From: Phyllobacteriaceae bacterium UBA1059
GTDB taxonomy: Bacteria > Pseudomonadota > Alphaproteobacteria > Rhizobiales > Rhizobiaceae
DNA: 29,225 nt
NCBI GenBank assembly: GCA_002316345.1
Contig: DCDI01000231.1
Location: 20,673 to 49,897 of the forward strand
Reading direction: 5' to 3'
The position numbers and the translations under genes were made by a program. The notes beneath the pieces were generated by a model. The model saw only the letters and a program-made list of their open reading frames with translations. It did no database searches and was not told the DNA's origin. This document shows, in pieces, positions 8,275-17,246 of this stretch. Each line of letters begins with the position of its first letter. Within the stretch, counting starts at the first letter, position 1.

Positions 8275-9203
8275 GCGACAGCCCTCGTGATCTTCATCGT
8301 GGCAAGATCCGCAGCGCTGTAGAGCGCCTGGAACGGAACTTCGAGCATCACGGAACGCGCGTTACCGCCAACGGTCGGACCGCCATCGGTGAGCTTCATG
8401 CGCGGAAGTTCAATCTTGTATTTGCTGTTCGCAGCAGCGCCGATCGTGAAGGCGAGAGACACGTCCGTATGATCGAGGACCGCCTGATAGAGATCCTTGC
8501 TTTCGAAGAAAGCCGTCATCGTGCCGGTCACGACGAACAGCCCGAGCCCGTGACTGTCGACCTCATAGGCGCCAAGCACTTCGTTGGCATAGAGGTTGTT
8601 CGTGACGCGGATGCTCAACGCATTGACCTTCACCGGCGAGGGAACCCCGCCGACAGCAAGGTTCGCTACATTGGTTGCGGCATTGAGGATCGGCGTTGTG
8701 GTCTGCGCGCCGTATGTGGCGCCGTCGAAGATCGCGATACCCGGGTTTGGGCTCCCGACACCCATGATACCCCACGATCCCGTCACCTTCTGCCGCGCGG
8801 CAAGTGTCAGGTCGAGCGTATTGAAGCGGCATCCGCGATAGCGCGTGAAGGTGCCGGGCGCGCCAGTCGCGAAGGTCTTTTCGAAGGCGAACGTCTTGTC
8901 GACATTGCCGTTCTTGAGAACATCGTTGTTCCAATCCCCGGCAAGCAGCCCCGCAAGCCATTCATCAAAGGTGCCGTAGGAGATCTCGGTGTTGATCGCA
9001 CCTTCGACGGCGCGGCCGACATCAGCGATGTCCGTGACGTTGCGATTGCCGGTGATCTCGTCAGACTGCATCGTCTGCTTGGCGAGGCGGATGGTCTCGC
9101 TGGTGTAACGCGCCGTCTTGAAGGTCGGCGTAGCGGGGATGACGCCGGGCGCGGTCTCAGCGACATACGCAAGGCGGGTGCTCGACGCGGCGGCAATGCC
9201 CAT
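8271..9203 (-). CDS. Major tail tube protein
   Basis: A 310-residue protein that fits the phage tail tube family in length and position (after the tail terminator and before the chaperones). It starts at ATG 9203 behind CAGGAGAG. The N-terminal part (TRLAYVAETAPGVIPATPTF, about residues 9-28) is the typical opening of such tube proteins, followed by SETIRLAKQTMQSDEI and a beta-rich body. Hexameric rings of this protein would stack to form the non-contractile tail tube through which DNA passes. A variable domain near residues 170-230 may be surface-exposed. No sheath gene is nearby, which supports a siphovirus-type tail. Confidence 0.88.
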   Translation of the reverse strand: MGIAAASSTRLAYVAETAPGVIPATPTFKTARYTSETIRLAKQTMQSDEITGNRNVTDIADVGRAVEGAINTEISYGTFDEWLAGLLAGDWNNDVLKNGNVDKTFAFEKTFATGAPGTFTRYRGCRFNTLDLTLAARQKVTGSWGIMGVGSPNPGIAIFDGATYGAQTTTPILNAATNVANLAVGGVPSPVKVNALSIRVTNNLYANEVLGAYEVDSHGLGLFVVTGTMTAFFESKDLYQAVLDHTDVSLAFTIGAAANSKYKIELPRMKLTDGGPTVGGNARSVMLEVPFQALYSAADLATMKITRAVA

Positions 9204-9232
9204 CGTTCTCTCCTGTCTGGGTTGTGGGTAGG

Positions 9233-9646
9233 TTAGGCGGGGATGTCATCCCGTTCGAACGGGATCACCAGCGAGTAACGCCAATAATTGCCGTCGCCTT
9301 CGCCAGGCTCGCCGGCGCCAAGGGACATTTCGGTGATGTCGAATCCTTCCGGTCCGATCTCGCGGAACAACGCAGCCAGGCTGTCAGCAATCACACGTGC
9401 TTCCCGGCTTCCGGATGCGCGCTTTGTCATGACGTGCAGCATGATCTGGCCGCGCTCGCGCCAGACGTTATGGCCAGGATCGCCGATCGACTCCTGCGAA
9501 AAGCTGTTCCCGAAGACCTCGACATAAACGAAGGCGGCGGCCTGCGCTGGTAGCTGCGACTTGTCGTTCTCGAACACCAGCGGCGTGTCGGTCCAGTTCG
9601 CCTCCAGGTAGACCTTCACGGCCTCATAGGTTGCAACAGCTGACAT
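9233..9646 (-). CDS. Tail terminator protein
   Basis: A 137-residue protein whose ATG overlaps the preceding stop by one base (TGATG). Its build is that of tail terminators: an N-terminal helix (AVATYEAVKVYLEANWTDTP, residues 3-22), then strands with FVYVEVFGNS and RGQIMLHVMT, a helix (REARVIADSLAALFREI), and final strands. These proteins form a hexameric ring that caps the growing tail tube and joins the tail to the head. Position between the gp10-like protein and the tail tube agrees. Confidence 0.82.
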   Translation of the reverse strand: MSAVATYEAVKVYLEANWTDTPLVFENDKSQLPAQAAAFVYVEVFGNSFSQESIGDPGHNVWRERGQIMLHVMTKRASGSREARVIADSLAALFREIGPEGFDITEMSLGAGEPGEGDGNYWRYSLVIPFERDDIPA

Positions 9647-10287
9647 CAGGACACCGGGTTGATCACGAGGGCAGGGTAGGTGAGCAAGCCGTCGCGGCGA
9701 CTGATTTTGTCCCGGCTCCGTCGACCCTTCAGCCGATATGGCATTAGGGGATGAATGCCGGTCGGCACGTTGACGAACTTGCGCTCGATCCGGAACGCCT
9801 TGCCGAACCGTCGCGAAAGCGCCGCGCGAGCAAACTCGAAATGCTGCTCTGGCACGCTCATACGCATCGCACCGACCTCGATCTTCCGGGTGTAGGGCTG
9901 CGCGTTGAGGATGATGACCTCGGCGTTCGCGCGGATCTTCGAAAAGTCCGTGACGACGGTTCGCCCGCCGACGATCACCAGGAAAGAGGACTGATACCGG
10001 CCGGACCGGCGAGGGCTGCGCGCCTTCAGTTCATCCAATGCGGTGCCGACAACGAGCGGCCAGTTCGAGAACTCGTAAACGATCGGGCCGGGTGCTTGGA
10101 CACTCTCCTCGGTTGCGCCGATGCGACCGTTGACGATGCGCTCATAGCTCGGCGATGCGCCGGCCGAAAGAACGTCGGCGAGGGAGCGGCGCGCGAAGGC
10201 AGCCAGCGCCTTGTTGATCGCTTCCGGCTTCATATCGACTGTCGCAAGCTTTAGCTCACGTTCGAAGGGGGTGACACGGGCCGCCAT
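9646..10287 (-). CDS. HK97 gp10-like neck / tail-completion protein
   Basis: A 213-residue basic protein overlapping both neighbours by one base (TGATG). The segment LKARSPRRSGRYQSSFLV, near residues 88-105, is the recognisable feature of HK97 gp10-like proteins, in which a helix is followed by a T/S-G-R-L/Y-x-x-S/S turn. It is longer than the usual 120-150 residues, with an extra basic C-terminal region (KGRRSRDKISRRDG). These proteins are found between head stopper and tail terminator and help complete the neck. Assignment rests on the motif and on gene order. Confidence 0.72.
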   Translation of the reverse strand: MAARVTPFERELKLATVDMKPEAINKALAAFARRSLADVLSAGASPSYERIVNGRIGATEESVQAPGPIVYEFSNWPLVVGTALDELKARSPRRSGRYQSSFLVIVGGRTVVTDFSKIRANAEVIILNAQPYTRKIEVGAMRMSVPEQHFEFARAALSRRFGKAFRIERKFVNVPTGIHPLMPYRLKGRRSRDKISRRDGLLTYPALVINPVS

Positions 10288-10598
10288 CAGCCGCGCACCA
10301 CGAGGTTGATGCGAACCGGCTGGTCATTCAGAAGCACGACATCCGGATCGAACTCGACCATGCAGTCGCGGCCGGCGATGACGACCGTGTCGAGCGCAGC
10401 AATCTCCTTTGTCCGACCGGATGGTGAAAGCGTCACCTTTCGATCATTCTGCTTGAGATCACCCGTCAACTCGTCGGGCTTCATGCCTCTAACAAATGCG
10501 CGCGCCTCAACATCGCCGCCGGCGAGCTTCAGCGTCACGTTCTGCCCATGCGTGGCGAGCTGCCGCTCAAGCATCTGGATTGCACAGGCGGGCGTCAT
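10287..10598 (-). CDS. Head-closure (stopper) protein
   Basis: A 103-residue, beta-rich protein starting four bases inside the end of the connector gene (ATGA). Its pattern is an N-terminal helix (ACAIQMLERQLATHG), then a strand with VTLKLAGGDVEARAFV, a central loop with KQNDRKVTLSPSG, and terminal strands ending INLVVRG. This matches the small stopper or head-tail joining proteins that seal the connector after DNA packaging. No sequence motif proves it; position between the gp6-like connector and the gp10-like protein is the main support. Confidence 0.72.
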   Translation of the reverse strand: MTPACAIQMLERQLATHGQNVTLKLAGGDVEARAFVRGMKPDELTGDLKQNDRKVTLSPSGRTKEIAALDTVVIAGRDCMVEFDPDVVLLNDQPVRINLVVRG

Positions 10599-11215
10599 AG
10601 CGAGATCACCCGCAAGCCGTTTAGCAGGCTATCGACGGCGCGCTTCACCAATGCATCGGCCTGGTCGCTGACAACGAAACGCTGCGATCCGACGCCCTCG
10701 ACCTCTTCGGATGCGACAAACAGGTTCTCGGCTCCCGTCGCTTTCAGGTGCTGTGCCAGCAAAATGACGGCTTGGATGGCTTCCGGCGGGATCTCCCCCG
10801 TCTTGCCTTCTCCGTCGCCATTGTAGCCGGCCTCATACCGGATCCGCACAACGCCGGGCCACGCTCCGAGGGCTGGCCGAGAGAAGTTGCAACCGAACCA
10901 TATCCGGTCGTCACACAGCCGCCAGTTTCCGTCAGCGACGCTTTGTTGACCGCCTTCTCCGTCGAGATAGTTGACGCTGACGATCTTGATCACCGGTCCG
11001 CAGGGCAGGCGATGATTTTGCCCGCACCAGCGGTCCATCGACAATTCCAACGTCTGCGGACCGAGACACCGCTTCAACCAGCCGTTAGGCCCGTCGATCG
11101 TCCGCGTTGCCGCAGCGATCATGCGCCTGACGGCGCGATCATCAGGCTCGTGACCGCCAAGGATGTCCATCGGCTCCACGATGGGAGCCGGTGGCTTGAT
11201 GACGCGGAGGTTCAT
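10595..11215 (-). CDS. Head-tail connector (HK97 gp6-like adaptor)
   Basis: A 206-residue protein of the gp6/gp15 connector type. Helical segments at the N-terminus (ALSO: DRAVRRMIAAATRTIDG near residues 26-42) and C-terminus (PPEAIQAVILLAQHLKATGA) flank a beta-insert with LELSMDRW and IKIVSVNYLD, the alternation common to these adaptors. Twelve copies bind below the portal and form the platform for the stopper. It starts at ATG 11215 with no strong ribosome binding site, eight bases after the preceding stop, so coupling to the upstream gene is likely. Confidence 0.82.
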   Translation of the reverse strand: MNLRVIKPPAPIVEPMDILGGHEPDDRAVRRMIAAATRTIDGPNGWLKRCLGPQTLELSMDRWCGQNHRLPCGPVIKIVSVNYLDGEGGQQSVADGNWRLCDDRIWFGCNFSRPALGAWPGVVRIRYEAGYNGDGEGKTGEIPPEAIQAVILLAQHLKATGAENLFVASEEVEGVGSQRFVVSDQADALVKRAVDSLLNGLRVISL

Positions 11216-11223
11216 CGTTCGGT

Positions 11224-11595
11224 TTACTTGTCGGTGCCGTCGGACTTGGGCTTGCTTCCGCCCTTCTTGCCGTCACCATCGTGGTCAAGCGGATCAGCAG
11301 GCTTGCCGCCCTCAACCACCTTCGTGGGCACGCCCTGTTCGGTCAGCGCCTTGGCGACGGCTTCCGAGCCCTTGTCAGGACGCGGATCATTGAAGTCGAT
11401 CTGGTTCTGCTTCACCGTCGTTCCGGCGCGCGGGTCGTTATCGACGGCCGGATGATCGGCATCGATATCCGATGTCTGCGCCGGAGCGCCGGACGGGTTG
11501 AAGTCGGTCGCTGGTGCAATGTTCGCCTTCTCACCGGCCTGGTCGCCATCAACGAGGACTTCCGCGCTGCGAATAAGCGTTTCTTTGTCGGCCAT
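11224..11595 (-). CDS. Acidic accessory head protein, unknown function
   Basis: A 123-residue, strongly hydrophilic protein rich in Asp, Gly, Lys and Pro, with ATG 11595 preceded by a clear AGGAGG. No hydrophobic core is evident beyond short stretches (TLIRSAEVLV near residue 6; SEAVAKALTEQG near 78), so much of it is likely disordered. The C-terminal DPLDHDGDGKKGGSKP (about residues 101-116) looks like a Ca-binding-type loop and recurs, in my experience, in small phage head-region proteins. It sits between capsid and connector genes, where decoration proteins or head fibres are often encoded. Function is not known. Confidence 0.7.
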   Translation of the reverse strand: MADKETLIRSAEVLVDGDQAGEKANIAPATDFNPSGAPAQTSDIDADHPAVDNDPRAGTTVKQNQIDFNDPRPDKGSEAVAKALTEQGVPTKVVEGGKPADPLDHDGDGKKGGSKPKSDGTDK

Positions 11596-11663
11596 CTGGC
11601 CCTCCTATGTTCGCGATGAAGTGACAGCGGGCGAATGCCCGCCGCCGTTGCTGGGATTGGCGG

Positions 11664-12908
11664 TTAGGCGACCTTGAGGGCGCGCATGGGCTCCGGGTTC
11701 TGCACGCCACCGCCGACGCGCTTGGTGGTGTAGAAGCCGACGTAAGGCTTGTTCGTCAGGGCATCACGCAGCACGCGAATGCCAACGCGATCGATGACGA
11801 GGTACGTCTCTTCCATGTTGCCGTAGAGCGCGGCGATGTTGCCGGCTGCTACGTCAGGCATATCCGGCACCTCGACGATGCTTTCACCGGCCAGGGTAGC
11901 TGGCTGACCAGCGGCCATTGTCGGCTGCCACAGGTAGTTTCCCTGTCCATCCTTCAGCTTGCGCATTGCGCCCTGCGACAGCCTGTTGGTGAACAGCTTG
12001 GCGCCAGTGCGCAGGCCTGTCGGGACCGAATAGAAAAGGTCGACGAAGCTGTCTGCTGTCAGCTTGCCGGCCGAACCGGTCGACACCACCTTGATCGCAC
12101 CCCAAGGGTGACGAGCGGCGTTCGCACCGCCCTCGACGTACGTCAGGATGCCATGCGGCTTGTTCACGCCGTCGCCCGCAAGGAACGCGATGTTTTCCTG
12201 ACGACCGAACTCGCCATCCACTTCGCCGGCCAGCCAGTCTTCCAGGTTGATCGCAGCATCGTCGAGCAGCGTCTGTGTAATCTGCGGAAACGCGTAGATC
12301 TCACCGATCGAGAACGGAAGCGGCCCGAACTGCGGCGTGGATGTTGCCGGTCGGGTTGCGGTTTCGCCAACCCAGCCGGAGCCGACGGCGCGGTCGGTGA
12401 ACAGCTTGGAGAAGGCAGGCCCGGTAATGCTCTGCACCTTGGCATTGGCGCGGATCGGCGATGTTTCCTTCAGCTTGCTCGTGATGGTTCGATCCCACTC
12501 CACAGGAGCGAGGTAGCCGCCATCAACAGCGGTGCCGATCGACATGGACGCCTGCACCTCGCCCTTGCGCATGTGCGCCTTGAAGGCAGACACATATTCC
12601 GGATTGGCAGGCAGATCGCCGATCACGCCTTCCGCAAGGCCGGCAGCGGCAATCTTGACGCTCATGTCGTCGATCGCCTTCTGCACGTTGGTCTGCAGCT
12701 CGCCCACCGAAGCGTTGATGCGCTCGACCTTCTCGTCGAGCACGACATCGGCCTTGCCCTTCTTCAGGTCGTCAAGCTGCTTGGTGTGTTCGGCCTTGAA
12801 AGCCTCGAAGCCACGGTTCACGGCCTCGATGGCCGCCTTCATGTCGCTTGGCGTCTCAGCGCGCACAGCGACCAGCCCGCGCTGACGCGGGTTCATATGC
12901 TTGCTCAT
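11664..12908 (-). CDS. Major capsid protein, HK97 gp5 family
   Basis: A 414-residue protein with the two-part build of HK97-fold capsid precursors. Residues about 15-95 form a charged helical delta/scaffold domain (ending DMSVKIAAAG), and the mature capsid domain follows from roughly residue 105-120. Typical features include GGYLAPVEWDRTITSKL, LEDWLAGEVDGEFGRQENIA and AFLAGDGVNKPHGIL. The delta domain directs assembly inside the prohead and is then removed, here by the neighbouring ClpP-type protease. ATG 12908 has AAGGAG seven bases upstream. Start and length are normal for the family. Confidence 0.95.
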   Translation of the reverse strand: MSKHMNPRQRGLVAVRAETPSDMKAAIEAVNRGFEAFKAEHTKQLDDLKKGKADVVLDEKVERINASVGELQTNVQKAIDDMSVKIAAAGLAEGVIGDLPANPEYVSAFKAHMRKGEVQASMSIGTAVDGGYLAPVEWDRTITSKLKETSPIRANAKVQSITGPAFSKLFTDRAVGSGWVGETATRPATSTPQFGPLPFSIGEIYAFPQITQTLLDDAAINLEDWLAGEVDGEFGRQENIAFLAGDGVNKPHGILTYVEGGANAARHPWGAIKVVSTGSAGKLTADSFVDLFYSVPTGLRTGAKLFTNRLSQGAMRKLKDGQGNYLWQPTMAAGQPATLAGESIVEVPDMPDVAAGNIAALYGNMEETYLVIDRVGIRVLRDALTNKPYVGFYTTKRVGGGVQNPEPMRALKVA

Positions 12909-12922
12909 GGCAAACTCCTTGA

Positions 12923-13816
12923 TCAGAGATTGGTATTCGGGGTCAGGGTAGAAGCGAGCACCTGAAGGCTCGCGAGAACGCCAGCGTCTTGCGTGGCGGA
13001 TGCGGCAGCGTCCTGCATGCCGATTGCGGTAGCGTCCTGCGTACCGCGAATTTCATTGTAGAGGGTGCGCCGCTCGGCTTTTGTGAGCTTTCCACCCTCG
13101 GCGAGTTTCTTGTCCCAGCCGCGAAGCGATTGAGGCAGATCGTCGGTTGCATCGGCATACACCGGTGCTTGAGCTTTCGCATCGAGCAAGGCATCAGCCA
13201 GCCCCATGTCAATCGCGGCTTGGCCGCGAAGATAGGTGCCGTCACCGCCATTCTTGGCCATCATCCGCAGCATCTCGGCGGGCTCGCGCCCGGCACGCTT
13301 GGCGTAGGTTTCTGCCATAGCGTTATCGAGATGCTTCAGCGTGTCGATGGCTGACTTGTGGTCCTCGTCGTTGCCGACGGTGATGCCCCAAGCCTTGTGG
13401 ATCATGATTTCAGCATTGGCAGGGATCAGGATGCGGTCAGCGGCCATGGCCACCAGCGAGGCGGCCGATGCCGCGATGCCCATGATGTGAACCGTTACCC
13501 TGCCGCGATGCCGCGCTAGCATGTTAAAAATGGCCACCCCCTGAAAATAGTCGCCTCCGGGCGAGTTGATTTCCAGCGTGACGTCGGTGTCCGCGCCGAT
13601 CGTGCGCAGCGCCGCCGCCATGCGGGCATCCGAGAAGCCCTCATCACCGATGAAGTCGAACATGCTGATCGTGGGACTGTCTCCGGCCTCGACGCCCGAG
13701 CGAGCGCGAAACGAGCTGGCGAGCGGCTGATCGGGCTCGTACTTGAAGCCCTGCGGCCGGGAGAACGTCTCCTCGATCGCCGGCATCTTTGCGTAGAAGC
13801 GACTATGCTGACGCAT
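12923..13816 (-). CDS. ClpP-type (S14) prohead maturation protease
   Basis: A 297-residue protein with the ClpP fold. SPGGDYFQG lies near residues 85-93, GIAASAASLVAMAAD at 113-127 contains the nucleophile Ser117, and IMIHKAWG at 137-144 contains His140. It would cleave the capsid delta domain during head maturation. The C-terminal third (after about residue 210) is a variable tail. I chose ATG 13816, which has AAGGA eight bases upstream and overlaps the portal stop by 14 bases; an ATG at 13852 would add 12 residues and has a weaker site. It lies between portal and capsid, the standard order. Confidence 0.92.
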   Translation of the reverse strand: MRQHSRFYAKMPAIEETFSRPQGFKYEPDQPLASSFRARSGVEAGDSPTISMFDFIGDEGFSDARMAAALRTIGADTDVTLEINSPGGDYFQGVAIFNMLARHRGRVTVHIMGIAASAASLVAMAADRILIPANAEIMIHKAWGITVGNDEDHKSAIDTLKHLDNAMAETYAKRAGREPAEMLRMMAKNGGDGTYLRGQAAIDMGLADALLDAKAQAPVYADATDDLPQSLRGWDKKLAEGGKLTKAERRTLYNEIRGTQDATAIGMQDAAASATQDAGVLASLQVLASTLTPNTNL

Positions 13817-15098
13817 TGCCAGGTTCCTTGTCGTCGAGGGCCGGTCCGCCATTGTGGCCCATCATCGTGTTTGGCGGCGTGTCTCGTTTCGGCATGTCCA
13901 TCGTATCGCGCGCCTCATCGGCCCACATCCAGGGCTGATGTCCGCCGGCGCCAAGCGCCTTGGCGAGGTAGTCGGCTTGATCCTTGAGCGAGCCCCGGAG
14001 AAGGGCGCCGGCATTAAACTTGACCGCGATCGAACCTTGCTCTTCTTCGGTGAGAAGCGAGCGTTCGGCAGCCTGCTGCCATGCTTCGAACCAAGGGTTG
14101 AGCGCGTAAGCGACAAAGAACTGACCGAGCGCCTCGATGCCAGAACCCCAGCTGGTTTCATCAACCATGAGCAGCGGGCGAGGCACGCCCGTGATGCGTG
14201 CGATCTCCTCGACTTGAAGCTTCCGCAACTCGACCAACTGGATGTCGCGGGCCGAGCTCGTCCCCGCCTTTGCCCAATCCAGGCCTTCCTCGAAAATCAG
14301 CGTCTTGCCGGCGTTCTCTGCACCTTCGTGCTCTGCAAGGCTCTCCTTTAACCGGCGGTGAGCATCATCGCTCATCTTGGTCGGATGCTTCAGCCCGGTC
14401 CCGCCGATGACGCCGTTCTTGAATAACCTGCCGGCCGCCAACTCCGCAGCCAAAGCAACGGCAACAGCATCGCGAGCCTGTTTGACCAGCGAGATGCCCC
14501 GCAAGCCGTCCATGGACAAACCGCGGAGGTGGAATACCTCGTCGGGACGCAGATGCTGCCGCGCGCCATGCTTAGGCTGGTAGTCATAGCTGACAGTCCA
14601 GTCCGCATTCATGATCGGCGTGACTTGGTCCGGGTCCATAGGCACCAGCTGGGTGATCCTTTGGCGACCAGTGCGAACGTCAAGGCTCCGAATGATCCGC
14701 GCGTAAGCGTCACCTTTGGTGAGCGCTCGAAGCTGCATGAGCGACTTGAAGTCGAATGCAGATTGCCAGCCGTTGGGTTTGCGGTGCAGGATCCGGAACA
14801 GTGGATGCTCCGGCAGCTTCTCCTTGTTCGTTGTGTCGATCACATGTGTGGGCAACATGCCGATGGCATTCGAGATCAGGCTTACTGCTCGAAACATCGA
14901 CGGATTGCGAAGCGCCCGCTCGACGTTGACGGTCTGGCCGGTAATCGCTTCCTCGCCATAACGTAGGAACTCGATCAGAGCCGGATCATCCAGGGAGTAC
15001 GCCATCACTTCGGGCGAGCCGGAAGCGACAATAGGCGCTTGCACCTGCTCAGATGGCGATGAAGTGCGGAAGAAGTCTAGAATGCCCATCCGCCTCAC
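13803..15098 (-). CDS. Portal protein, HK97 family
   Basis: A 431-residue protein of the HK97-type portal family: wing region with FRAVSLISNAIGMLPTHVID near residues 69-88, a central GDAYARIIRS, DEVFHLRGLSMDGLRGISLV near 180-200, and IARITGVPRPLLMVDETSWG near 300-320. It forms the dodecameric ring through which DNA enters and leaves the head. GTG 15098 overlaps the large-terminase stop (GTGA); ATG 15089 (starting MGILDFF) is a realistic alternative. The C-terminus carries GHNGGPALDD at residues 414-423, a short motif recurrent in alphaproteobacterial phage proteins and not part of the portal fold. Confidence 0.94.
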   Translation of the reverse strand: MRRMGILDFFRTSSPSEQVQAPIVASGSPEVMAYSLDDPALIEFLRYGEEAITGQTVNVERALRNPSMFRAVSLISNAIGMLPTHVIDTTNKEKLPEHPLFRILHRKPNGWQSAFDFKSLMQLRALTKGDAYARIIRSLDVRTGRQRITQLVPMDPDQVTPIMNADWTVSYDYQPKHGARQHLRPDEVFHLRGLSMDGLRGISLVKQARDAVAVALAAELAAGRLFKNGVIGGTGLKHPTKMSDDAHRRLKESLAEHEGAENAGKTLIFEEGLDWAKAGTSSARDIQLVELRKLQVEEIARITGVPRPLLMVDETSWGSGIEALGQFFVAYALNPWFEAWQQAAERSLLTEEEQGSIAVKFNAGALLRGSLKDQADYLAKALGAGGHQPWMWADEARDTMDMPKRDTPPNTMMGHNGGPALDDKEPGNASA

Positions 15099-16798
15099 AC
15101 CGTCAGCAGGCCGCGTTTGTCATAGACCGACGACGCGTCTTCGTTGGCCATCCATCGAGCCAGCGCCATCATGTGCGCGATCGGACCGTCAATCTTGTTC
15201 TCAGCGCGGTTCTTGCGCGGATAGACGTTGTCTTTCGCATCAGGTTTGGCGACGACATTGGACAGCATCCATGTAAAAACGGGATCGCCGTTGTGCGCGA
15301 TCTTTCGGGACCGGATCAGCCCGTCCATCTGCTTCATTGCAGGCGAGAAGTTCAGCACCAGCGGCCGCACCTCGATCGTCTGCATGCCTTCATCGCGCAG
15401 CTCGGCCATCATCATGTGCGCCTGGTGCGGATCGAACGCGATCTCGTCGACCAGATAGCCATCGTCGCGCAGCTGCAGCAGATCATCGCGAATGGTGACA
15501 TAGTCGATCATGTCGCCGTCGGTCTGCGTGATCCACTTGGACTCGCGCCAGCCTCGGTAATGCTGGTTTTCCGGTAGTTCTATCGTCGCCTCGGGCAGGT
15601 AATAGCGGCCGAAGCGAGCATAGCCGCCTTCATGTTCGAACGTGATTTCGACGGCTGCAATGTCGATCGTTGACGCCAAGTCGATCCCGACCCGGCAACG
15701 TTGCCCCTTGAAGTCTTCCAGTTTGAGCGTCGACCGGGCGCTCTCTTTCCACTTCTGGACGTCGAAATAGGCGTCGCGGGCCTGCACCCATTGATTCAAA
15801 TGCTTCGTTTTAAATACGCCGACCTTGCGGGCGTTCTGTAACGCGTCGCGCTGGCGTGCCCGCAGGAACTCGCCTTTGACCGAAACATCGTAGTTCGGGT
15901 TTGCCTTGCGCAGTGCCGCGTCCGACGTCCAGTCGTCCTCGGGATCGCAGGTGTAGATCAGCGCGAAGAACTCATCGTTCTCGATGACGCCTTCCAGCAC
16001 CTTTTCTGCATCCTGCAGCATCGCGTAGCAAGGCCCGGCCAGGTTGTCGCCAGCCGTGGTGATGATCAGCAGGAGCGGCTGTTCACGCGCACCCATGCCG
16101 GTTTCCATTGTGTCGACCATCCGGTCAGTGTCATGCTCGTGGTATTCGTCCACGATCGCGCACGATGGCGAGGCACCATCGCCAGGATCACCAATCAGCG
16201 GCTCGAACTTCGACCCGTCGCCCAGGCGGTGGATGTTCTTCGCGTTCACCGAAACGCCGAAGTGAGCCAGCAGCGCCGGCGACTTCTGCGCCATCAACCG
16301 CGCCGGCTTGAATACTTCCCACGCCTGCTTTTCAGTAGTCGCGCCGGAATACACCTCGGCGCCGTGTTCGCCGTCGATCGTCAGCATGCCCAAGCCAATG
16401 CCGGCCGCCCACGTCGACTTCGCGTTCTTCCGCGGCTCCAGGATCAGCGCCTTGCGATACCGCCGCAGGCCGTCCTGCTTCCGCAGCCAGCCCATAAGGC
16501 AGATCGTCTTGAAGCACTGCCACGGCTCAAGCCGCAACGTTTCGCCCTTACGTGCCCACTCGCCTTTCGTGTGGGGCAGAAGCTCGATGAACTTGCACCA
16601 CTTCTCTGCCGTCTTAGCATCGAACCGGTATGGATAGTCGGCGCGCTTGCTTGCCTCCAGATTGTCCAGGTGACGCTTGCAGGCGAAGATCACCCACTTG
16701 CCCGCAGGGACTTTGCCAGCGACTACCTGTCGAGCGTAGCGGTTGCCTGCTTCGACATGCGGGTTCTCAGCCGAGCGCCGCGAAGGGGTTTGCTTCAT
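15095..16798 (-). CDS. terL: Terminase large subunit, HK97/P27 type
   Basis: A 567-residue packaging motor. The N-terminal ATPase shows a variant Walker A (EPRKNAKST, residues 121-129), Walker B CAIVDEYHE with Asp217/Glu218, and coupling motif TTAG at 247-250. The C-terminal nuclease has acidic residues in GIDLAS (Asp373), FDPHQA (Asp456) and near KIDGPIAHM toward the C-terminus. It pumps DNA into the prohead and cuts concatemers. The start overlaps the small-subunit gene by 32 bases and has a purine-rich AAGAAG just upstream. Length and motif order are normal for the family. Confidence 0.95.
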   Translation of the reverse strand: MKQTPSRRSAENPHVEAGNRYARQVVAGKVPAGKWVIFACKRHLDNLEASKRADYPYRFDAKTAEKWCKFIELLPHTKGEWARKGETLRLEPWQCFKTICLMGWLRKQDGLRRYRKALILEPRKNAKSTWAAGIGLGMLTIDGEHGAEVYSGATTEKQAWEVFKPARLMAQKSPALLAHFGVSVNAKNIHRLGDGSKFEPLIGDPGDGASPSCAIVDEYHEHDTDRMVDTMETGMGAREQPLLLIITTAGDNLAGPCYAMLQDAEKVLEGVIENDEFFALIYTCDPEDDWTSDAALRKANPNYDVSVKGEFLRARQRDALQNARKVGVFKTKHLNQWVQARDAYFDVQKWKESARSTLKLEDFKGQRCRVGIDLASTIDIAAVEITFEHEGGYARFGRYYLPEATIELPENQHYRGWRESKWITQTDGDMIDYVTIRDDLLQLRDDGYLVDEIAFDPHQAHMMMAELRDEGMQTIEVRPLVLNFSPAMKQMDGLIRSRKIAHNGDPVFTWMLSNVVAKPDAKDNVYPRKNRAENKIDGPIAHMMALARWMANEDASSVYDKRGLLTV

Positions 16799-17246
16799 TC
16801 TTCTTGGTCACCGAGACCTTTGACCGCGCCGCCGGCGACAGCCCGAACTCCGAGAGGAGCGACTGCGCGTGGCGCATGGCCTCGCTTCGTTGCGCGACTG
16901 CCGGGTGGCCCTTGATCTGCTGAGACACCACGCGGCCGTCATTGTCGTATTCGATGTTGCTGACGAAGGTTCGCCCGCCGTCCTCGATCATCGCCGTGCA
17001 GATCTCGACCTCTTCGAGCCTGGAAGCAGCCAGCGCCAGCATCGCGGCGTCGGATGCAGAGCCAATACCCATCGGCGTGATGACGGCGGCGAGCTGGTCG
17101 AACAGTTCGGCGCCGCGAGTGGACAACCACTCCGGAGCGTCGGGCAAAGCCTCGTCGGGAACCGGCGCATCCGGGTTCATTCGGTCGGGCCGATCCGTGC
17201 CCGCAACCACCTTCAGGTGATCAGGCGTCTTCTTGCGTCCAACCAT
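16767..17246 (-). CDS. terS: Terminase small subunit, P27 family
   Basis: A 159-residue protein beginning MVGRKKTPDHLKVVAGTDRP, the conserved opening of P27-type small terminases, followed by helical segments with PEWLSTRGAELFDQLAAVI and SDAAMLALAASRLEEVE and a C-terminal FGLSPAARSKVSV. It recognises phage DNA at the cos/pac site and brings it to the large subunit. I preferred ATG 17246 over GTG 17285 because it gives the family N-terminus and has AAAGA eight bases upstream. It is the first gene of the late operon; sequence upstream may hold both the late promoter and cos. Confidence 0.9.
   Translation of the reverse strand: MVGRKKTPDHLKVVAGTDRPDRMNPDAPVPDEALPDAPEWLSTRGAELFDQLAAVITPMGIGSASDAAMLALAASRLEEVEICTAMIEDGGRTFVSNIEYDNDGRVVSQQIKGHPAVAQRSEAMRHAQSLLSEFGLSPAARSKVSVTKKNEANPFAALG

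Noticed and set aside
222..17000. Many plus-strand frames opposite the late genes, including a 494-residue one at 3626-5110 and a 243-residue one at 587-1318.
   Set aside because: They mirror real minus-strand genes with recognised families, are rich in Arg, Pro and Ala as antisense frames of G+C-rich genes are, and lack ribosome binding sites.
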